Shown piece after piece: positions 59,440-64,000 of a stretch of DNA of 64,000 nt (position 1 is its first letter; each line of letters starts with the position of its first letter). The translations under genes and the position numbers were made by a program. Source of the stretch: Gemmataceae bacterium. GTDB taxonomy: Bacteria > Planctomycetota > Planctomycetia > Gemmatales > Gemmataceae. The notes below the pieces were generated by a model. That model had not been told where the DNA came from, did no database searches, and saw only the letters and a list, made by a program, of their open reading frames with translations. Where the stretch lies: the NCBI GenBank assembly GCA_022842245.1, contig JALHPZ010000005.1, forward strand, positions 28,969 through 92,968, read 5' to 3'.

Positions 59440-62400
59440 ATGCTCGCGCTCCGTTCGCTGCCGCTGCGTTCGATCCGCCACCACTGGCGCGGCAATCTGG
59501 CCGTGCTGTTCGCCGCCGCCGTCGGCGCGGCCGTGCTGGCCGGGGCGCTCTTCGTCGGCGATTCGCTCCGCGGCAGCCTGCGGGCAAAATCCGAACGCCA
59601 ACTCAACGGCGTCTCCGCCGCGTGGACCGGCAATCGGCTGATCCGCACCGGTTCCGTCGCCAGTCCAAACACCGTGCCGGCCCTGATGCTGCAAGGCTCG
59701 CTGGCGAGCGACGACGACGGCACGACCGTGCCGCGTGTCACCGTGATCGGGCTGACGGAGGAGGGGTTCGCGAAGTTCGGGTTGATGCCGCCGGCGGCGC
59801 GCGGCGTCCAGGCCGTGCTCGGCAAACGAGTCGCCGCCAAGGCCGGTGTCAGGATCGGTGGCAAGCTCCGACTTTCGGTGCAGCAGTTCTCCAGCCTGCC
59901 GCGCTCGTCCATCATGGGGAAGCGGAACGCGGAAGACACCACGCTCGGCTTCGATCTGACGGCCGCGGGGATCCTGTCCGAAGACCATACCGCCAATGAC
60001 TTCAACCTGCTGCCGAACCCGGCCCCGCCGCTGAATGTGTATGTCACCTTGGAGGCGCTCCAACGCCGTGCCCTCGGCGACAACCCGGACCGCGTGAACG
60101 CCCTGTTCGCCTTCGGCCCCGACGCCGGCGCGGTGAACGCCGCGCTCGAGCGCACGCTCGACCTGCCCGACTGGGGCCTGCGGCTGCGCACGCGCCGCGA
60201 CCCGCCGACCGGGAACAAGGTGACCGCCCGTGACCTCGCTTACGTCTCGCTCGAATCGGATCGGTTGCTGCTCGAATCGGCCGTGTTGGACGCGGCGGAG
60301 GCGAGCGCGAAGGAACTCGGCCTGCGCACGGCGCGGACGACCGCGTACCTCGCCATCGACATCGCCCACGACAAACAGGTGATCCCGTATTCGATCGTCG
60401 CCGCCGTTGAACCGGCCGCGGCCGCGCCGCTCGGCCCGTTCCTGCCCGATGGCGTATCGAACATTGCCGACGATGAGATCGTGCTGGCCGACTGGCCCGA
60501 ATCGCCGCTGAAAACCTCGAAGCCCGGCGACACGATCCGCTTGAAATTCTTCGCCCCCGACGTCGAGAGCGGCGAGCGCACGATCACCGCCGAGTTCAAG
60601 CTCCGCGGCTTCGTGCCGCTCTCCGGCCCGGCCGCCGACCCGACGCTGACACCGCCGTTCCCCGGCATCACCGACAAGCTCGACATCGCCACCTGGCAGC
60701 CGCCGTTCACCTTCGACCGCACGCGCATCCGCCCCGGGGATGTGCACGACAAGTTCTGGAAGGATTACCGCACGACGCCGAAGGCCTACATCACCCGTGC
60801 CGCCGGCGAGAAGTGGTTCACGAGCCGGTTCGGGAACGTGACCTCGCTGCGCATCGCGCCGGCAGATGGCCAGACACCGGCACAGACCGTCGAGAAACTC
60901 GCGCCGCTCCTGCGCGCGAAGCTCACCCCCGCCGCCGGCGGCATCGTCGTCGAGGACGTGCGCTCCCGCCTCCTCGCGGCGAGCAAGGGCGGCACCGACT
61001 TCGGCGGCCTCTTCCTCGGATTCAGTCTGTTCCTGATCGTGTCGGCCCTGATGCTCGTCGGCCTGATGTACCGGCTCAACGTCGAACGCCGAGCGAAAGA
61101 GATCGGCAACTACCTCGCCTTCGGCTACTCGCCGCGCATCGTGCTGCGGATGCTCGTCTTCGAGGGCTTGCTGCTCGCCGCGATCGGGGCCATCGTCGGC
61201 GTGCTTGCCGCCGTCGGCTATTCGCGTCTGCTGCTCGCGCTCATCGCCGACCTCTGGCCCGATCCGGGTGCAAAGTCGTTTCTCCGGCCGCACGTCACGC
61301 CGACGAGTGCGATTCTCGGCTTCGTCCTCACGCTCTTGATGACCGGTCTCACGGTCTGGCTCGCGGTTCGCAAGCTCGTCCGCGTCGCGCCGCCGTCGCT
61401 CCTGCGCGGGCAGATCGAAACGACCGAACCCGAACGCCCATCGCAGCGGCGCTGGGGCACGATTCTCATCGTCGGCTGCATCGCCGCGGCCATCGCCGCG
61501 CTCTTCGGCAGCCCGATGCTGCCGAACCCGGACTTCCGCGCGATGGGCTTCTTCTTCGGCGGCGCGCTCCTCTTCGTCGCCGGGCTGCTCGTCATCCGCC
61601 GCCGGCTCACGGCACCCCGCGCGCTCGCCCGCTCGCTCACCGACTTCGCCGTCCGCAACGCCGGGCGCGCCCCGGGCCGCAGCGTGCTCACCGTCCTGCT
61701 CATCGGCTCGGCCACGTTTCTGCTCGTCGCCGTCGAGAGCTTCCGGCGCAAGCCCGAAGCCGACTTCGCCGGCCGGACCGGCGGCAGCGGCGGGTTCAAT
61801 CTGCTCGTCGAGTCGGACGTGCCGCTCTTCAACCGGCTCGACTCGAAGGCCGGGCACGACGACGTGCTCGCCGGGCTGGATCTCTACTTCCAGCGACAAG
61901 CCGACCGGAATCCGGACGCGGACAAGAAGGCCCTCGCGGCCGCGGCGAAGGAGAAGCTCGCCGCGATCCGGTCGAGTATTCCGATTCGCGTCGTGAGCGG
62001 TGACGACGCGAGCTGCCTGAACCTGTATCAGGCCGGCAAGCCGCGCCTGCTCGGCGTGCCGGACGACCTGATCGAGCGCGGCGGTTTCCGCTTCGCCATG
62101 ACCGCCTCCGGCGCCGGCGACAATCCGTGGACGCTCCTGAAACAACCCCAGCCCGACGGCGCGATCCCGGTCTTCGCCGAGCAGAACACCGCGATGTGGA
62201 TGCTCAAGATCATGGTCGGCGGAACGGTCGACGTGGAAGACGATCAGGGGAAGAAAGTGACCTGCCGGCTCGTCGGTACGCTGCTGGATAGCCCGTTCCA
62301 GAGCGAACTCGTGATGGCGGACGACGCGCTGCGCAGGTTGCACCCGCGCGAGGAGGGGTTCCGCTTGAACCTCGTCGAGACGGACGCGGCCGATGCGCCG

Positions 62401-62874
62401 GAGATCGCGAAGCTGCTCGCTGCCGGCCTGCAGGGGAACGGCGCCGCCGTCACGGACAGTCGTGAGCGCGTCGCCGCGTTCCAGGCGGTCGTGGGCACGT
62501 ACCTCACCACGTTCCAGCTGCTTGGCGGCCTCGGCCTCCTGCTCGGCATCCTCGGCCTCGCCGCCGTCATCCTCCGCGGCGTCTGGGAACGCCTCGGCGA
62601 GATCGCGCTGCTCCGCGCCGTCGGCTTCGCGCCGTCCGCCGTCCGCCGCGCCGTGCTCCTCGAGAACCTCTGGCTGCTCGCGCTCGGCGTCGCCCTCGGC
62701 CTCGGCGCGGCGGTCCTCTCGGTCCTGCCGAACCTTGCGCTCGGAGGCTCGCTTCCGTGGGCCGGCGTCGGTATCCTCTTGGTCGGCGTCTTCGCCACGG
62801 GTATCATCGTCGTTGCCCTCGCCGCCCGCAGCGCCCTTCGCGCGCCGATCCTCACCGCCCTCCGTTCGGAGTGA
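59440..62874 (+). CDS. FtsX-like ABC transporter permease, fused double unit
   Basis: 1144 residues, about three times a LolC/E unit. An N-terminal transmembrane helix (HHWRGNLAVLFAAAVGAAVL) precedes a ~500-residue periplasmic region. Four transmembrane segments in the FtsX core are visible around residues 520-640 (LFLIVSALMLVGLMYRLNV; GLLLAAIGAIVGVLAAVGYS; ILGFVLTLLMTGLTVWLAVR). A second periplasmic domain follows, then a second FtsX core near the C-terminus (LLGILGLAAVILRGVWERLG; LWLLALGVALGLGAAVLSVL; GVGILLVGVFATGIIVVALA). It is a fused double-FtsX permease, partner of the preceding ATPase, and probably acts on envelope lipoproteins or complexes. It ends 4 bp before the next gene. Confidence 0.9.
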   Translation: MLALRSLPLRSIRHHWRGNLAVLFAAAVGAAVLAGALFVGDSLRGSLRAKSERQLNGVSAAWTGNRLIRTGSVASPNTVPALMLQGSLASDDDGTTVPRVTVIGLTEEGFAKFGLMPPAARGVQAVLGKRVAAKAGVRIGGKLRLSVQQFSSLPRSSIMGKRNAEDTTLGFDLTAAGILSEDHTANDFNLLPNPAPPLNVYVTLEALQRRALGDNPDRVNALFAFGPDAGAVNAALERTLDLPDWGLRLRTRRDPPTGNKVTARDLAYVSLESDRLLLESAVLDAAEASAKELGLRTARTTAYLAIDIAHDKQVIPYSIVAAVEPAAAAPLGPFLPDGVSNIADDEIVLADWPESPLKTSKPGDTIRLKFFAPDVESGERTITAEFKLRGFVPLSGPAADPTLTPPFPGITDKLDIATWQPPFTFDRTRIRPGDVHDKFWKDYRTTPKAYITRAAGEKWFTSRFGNVTSLRIAPADGQTPAQTVEKLAPLLRAKLTPAAGGIVVEDVRSRLLAASKGGTDFGGLFLGFSLFLIVSALMLVGLMYRLNVERRAKEIGNYLAFGYSPRIVLRMLVFEGLLLAAIGAIVGVLAAVGYSRLLLALIADLWPDPGAKSFLRPHVTPTSAILGFVLTLLMTGLTVWLAVRKLVRVAPPSLLRGQIETTEPERPSQRRWGTILIVGCIAAAIAALFGSPMLPNPDFRAMGFFFGGALLFVAGLLVIRRRLTAPRALARSLTDFAVRNAGRAPGRSVLTVLLIGSATFLLVAVESFRRKPEADFAGRTGGSGGFNLLVESDVPLFNRLDSKAGHDDVLAGLDLYFQRQADRNPDADKKALAAAAKEKLAAIRSSIPIRVVSGDDASCLNLYQAGKPRLLGVPDDLIERGGFRFAMTASGAGDNPWTLLKQPQPDGAIPVFAEQNTAMWMLKIMVGGTVDVEDDQGKKVTCRLVGTLLDSPFQSELVMADDALRRLHPREEGFRLNLVETDAADAPEIAKLLAAGLQGNGAAVTDSRERVAAFQAVVGTYLTTFQLLGGLGLLLGILGLAAVILRGVWERLGEIALLRAVGFAPSAVRRAVLLENLWLLALGVALGLGAAVLSVLPNLALGGSLPWAGVGILLVGVFATGIIVVALAARSALRAPILTALRSE

Positions 62875-62878
62875 CTCC

Positions 62879-63772
62879 ATGATCCGTCTTGGCCTGCTCG
62901 ACTTCGATACCTCCCACGCCGTCGAGTTCACCAAACGACTGAACCACGTCGATATCGCCGAGTCACAGTGGGTGCAGGGGGCGAAGGTCGTCATCGGCTG
63001 CCCCGGCGAATCGAAGCTTTCTCCCGAGCGCATCCCCGGCTACACGGCCCAGATGAAGAAGTATGAAGTGCCGCTGGTCGACAAACCCGAAGACATGATC
63101 GGCAAGGTGGACGGCATGCTGATCGAAGCCGTCGACGGCTCGGTGCACTGGGAGCGGGCGAAGCCGTTCCTCGAAGCGGGCATTCCGTGTTATGTGGACA
63201 AGCCGTTCGCCTGCTCCGTGGAGGACGCGAAGAAGATGGTGGAGTTGTCCGAGAAGAAGAAGCTGCCGATCTTCAGCTCGAGTTCGCTGCGGTATGCGAC
63301 GGAAGTAGTGGACTACCTTGCCGACGCGAAGCACGGGAAAGTGCTCGGCGCCTACACCTTCGGCCCGGCGTCGACGCACGAACGGAACCCGGGTCTCTTC
63401 CACTACGGCATCCACGCCGTCGAGATCCTGTACGCGCTGATGGGGCCGGGCTGCGAGCGCGTCACCTGTTCGCATACGAAGGACGCCGACGTAGCGACGG
63501 GCACCTGGAAGGACGGCCGCGTGGCCACGATCCGCGGCAACCGCGCTGGCGGCAGCGCCTTCGGCTTCACCGCCTTCGCCGAGAAGGGGTCATTCAGTTC
63601 GCCCGTCGGCACCGGCGTCATCTATCGCGAGCTGTTGAAGCGGGTCGTCGAGATGTTCCAGACCGGGAAGGCCCCCGTTGCGGCGAGCACGATGATCGAG
63701 ATCGTCGCGTTCATCGAAGCCGCGAATCGCAGCGGGGCGAATCACGGCTCAGTCGAAACGGTGAAGGGCTGA
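62879..63772 (+). CDS. Gfo/Idh/MocA family oxidoreductase, short form
   Basis: 297 residues from ATG 62879, cytosolic (no Tat signal, unlike the 51-kb copy). The Rossmann domain starts unusually, with IRLGLLDFDTSHAVEFTKRL, lacking the G-x-G-x-x-G pattern of typical members. Present are DGMLIEAVDGSVHWERAKPF and AGIPCYVDKPFACSVEDAKK (the EKP/DKP Lys motif). The C-terminal half, with NPGLFHYGIHAVEILYALMG and ATIRGNRAGGSAFGFTAFAE, looks like the sheet domain of the family. NAD binding is therefore uncertain. It is the last gene of the same-strand run; stop at 63770-63772. Confidence 0.82.
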   Translation: MIRLGLLDFDTSHAVEFTKRLNHVDIAESQWVQGAKVVIGCPGESKLSPERIPGYTAQMKKYEVPLVDKPEDMIGKVDGMLIEAVDGSVHWERAKPFLEAGIPCYVDKPFACSVEDAKKMVELSEKKKLPIFSSSSLRYATEVVDYLADAKHGKVLGAYTFGPASTHERNPGLFHYGIHAVEILYALMGPGCERVTCSHTKDADVATGTWKDGRVATIRGNRAGGSAFGFTAFAEKGSFSSPVGTGVIYRELLKRVVEMFQTGKAPVAASTMIEIVAFIEAANRSGANHGSVETVKG

Positions 63773-63865
63773 TCGGGTCGCTCACGATCGAATTCGGGCA
63801 CCCGAGCGGATAGCCGAGTCGACACAAAAACCCGACGATTTGAATCCGGTCAACGACGTGAGTTG

Positions 63866-63990
63866 GTTTTGTCCCCTCCCCCTTGAAGGGGGAGGGTTGG
63901 GGTGGGGGTGACGCGCCGCGAGGAATGCTCCCCAGCACCCCACGAGCCCCCCCCCCCCCCCCCCCCCCCCAAGGGGGGGGGGGGGCACAA
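63866..63990. repeat. GC-rich palindromic element with long homopolymers at window end
   Basis: CCCTCCCCCTT (63874-63884) and AAGGGGGAGGG (63886-63896) form an inner hairpin. An outer pairing of GTTTTGTCCCC with GGGGCACAAAAC-like sequence (near 63984-63992) appears to enclose it. In between is a run of 24 C (63947-63970), AA, then 13 G (63973-63985). It begins 93 bp after the last gene's stop. Such perfect homopolymers in a planctomycete contig end could be a sequencing or assembly artefact, so the length should not be trusted. The rest of 63773-64000 holds no gene. Confidence 0.6.
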
Positions 63991-64000
63991 AACAAGGGCG

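Overview
The window is high-GC, densely coded bacterial DNA, almost certainly from a planctomycete of the Gemmataceae type (Gemmata and relatives). The markers are three secreted DUF1549/DUF1553 proteins, two of them with an N-terminal cytochrome domain; a Tat-exported DUF1501 protein; a Tat-exported Gfo/Idh/MocA protein; a 2587-residue SdrD-B/FG-GAP surface protein with the planctomycete N-terminal LEPRE motif; and eukaryote-like folds (WD40, caspase-like, protein-prenyltransferase-like). There is no phage, transposase, CRISPR array or rRNA. One tRNA, Met(CAU), is present.

Layout. 1-6.9 kb: yggS (partial) and yggU, a Wzx-like flippase, pckA, a DUF4058 protein and the glycogen debranching enzyme glgX. 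7-10 kb: a single-domain response regulator, a D-threonine-aldolase-like PLP enzyme and an RdgC-like protein. 9.9-11.2 kb: an Rrf2 regulator and cysH (APS-type). 11.4-19.4 kb: a secreted cytochrome/DUF1549/DUF1553 protein divergent from a NUDIX hydrolase, then a DUF1549 - DUF1501 - WD40 operon. 19.5-23.9 kb: an SGNH hydrolase, a RIO-like kinase, a secreted single-haem protein, an internally deleted oxidoreductase remnant and a small membrane protein. 23.9-33.7 kb: three consecutive genes encoding two membrane-anchored proteins with a caspase-like fold that lacks the catalytic cysteine (the first also carries a von Willebrand A domain), followed by a secreted beta-sandwich protein. 33.7-40.7 kb: two coupled membrane genes, one of them a membrane-SRPBCC fusion, an unknown gene, another cytochrome/DUF1549/DUF1553 protein, the tRNA and a CocE/S15 hydrolase. 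40.8-48.5 kb: the giant surface protein. 48.9-54.6 kb: a haem/prenyltransferase-fold protein, a Tat-exported oxidoreductase, panB and an FHA-type adenylate/guanylate cyclase. 54.8-63.8 kb: a same-strand run of a murB-like gene, an ftsQ-like gene, a crotonase, a thioesterase, a prenyltransferase-beta-like protein, a LolD-type ATPase, an FtsX-type permease and a Gfo/Idh/MocA protein.

Two results stand out. First, at least seven long intergenic hairpins from three unrelated sequence families (stems 19-37 bp, one pair of arms 37/37 identical) all begin 1-24 nt after a stop codon, and the paired arms covary between copies. Second, the 23.9-33.7 kb pseudo-caspase/vWA/secreted-protein cluster has no function I can name and is the best candidate here for an undescribed system. 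Also notable are a murB-ftsQ pair, reminiscent of the dcw cluster, whose MurB lacks several family-typical catalytic residues, and a cleanly in-frame internally deleted oxidoreductase. All calls come from reading the sequence. No database search was run.
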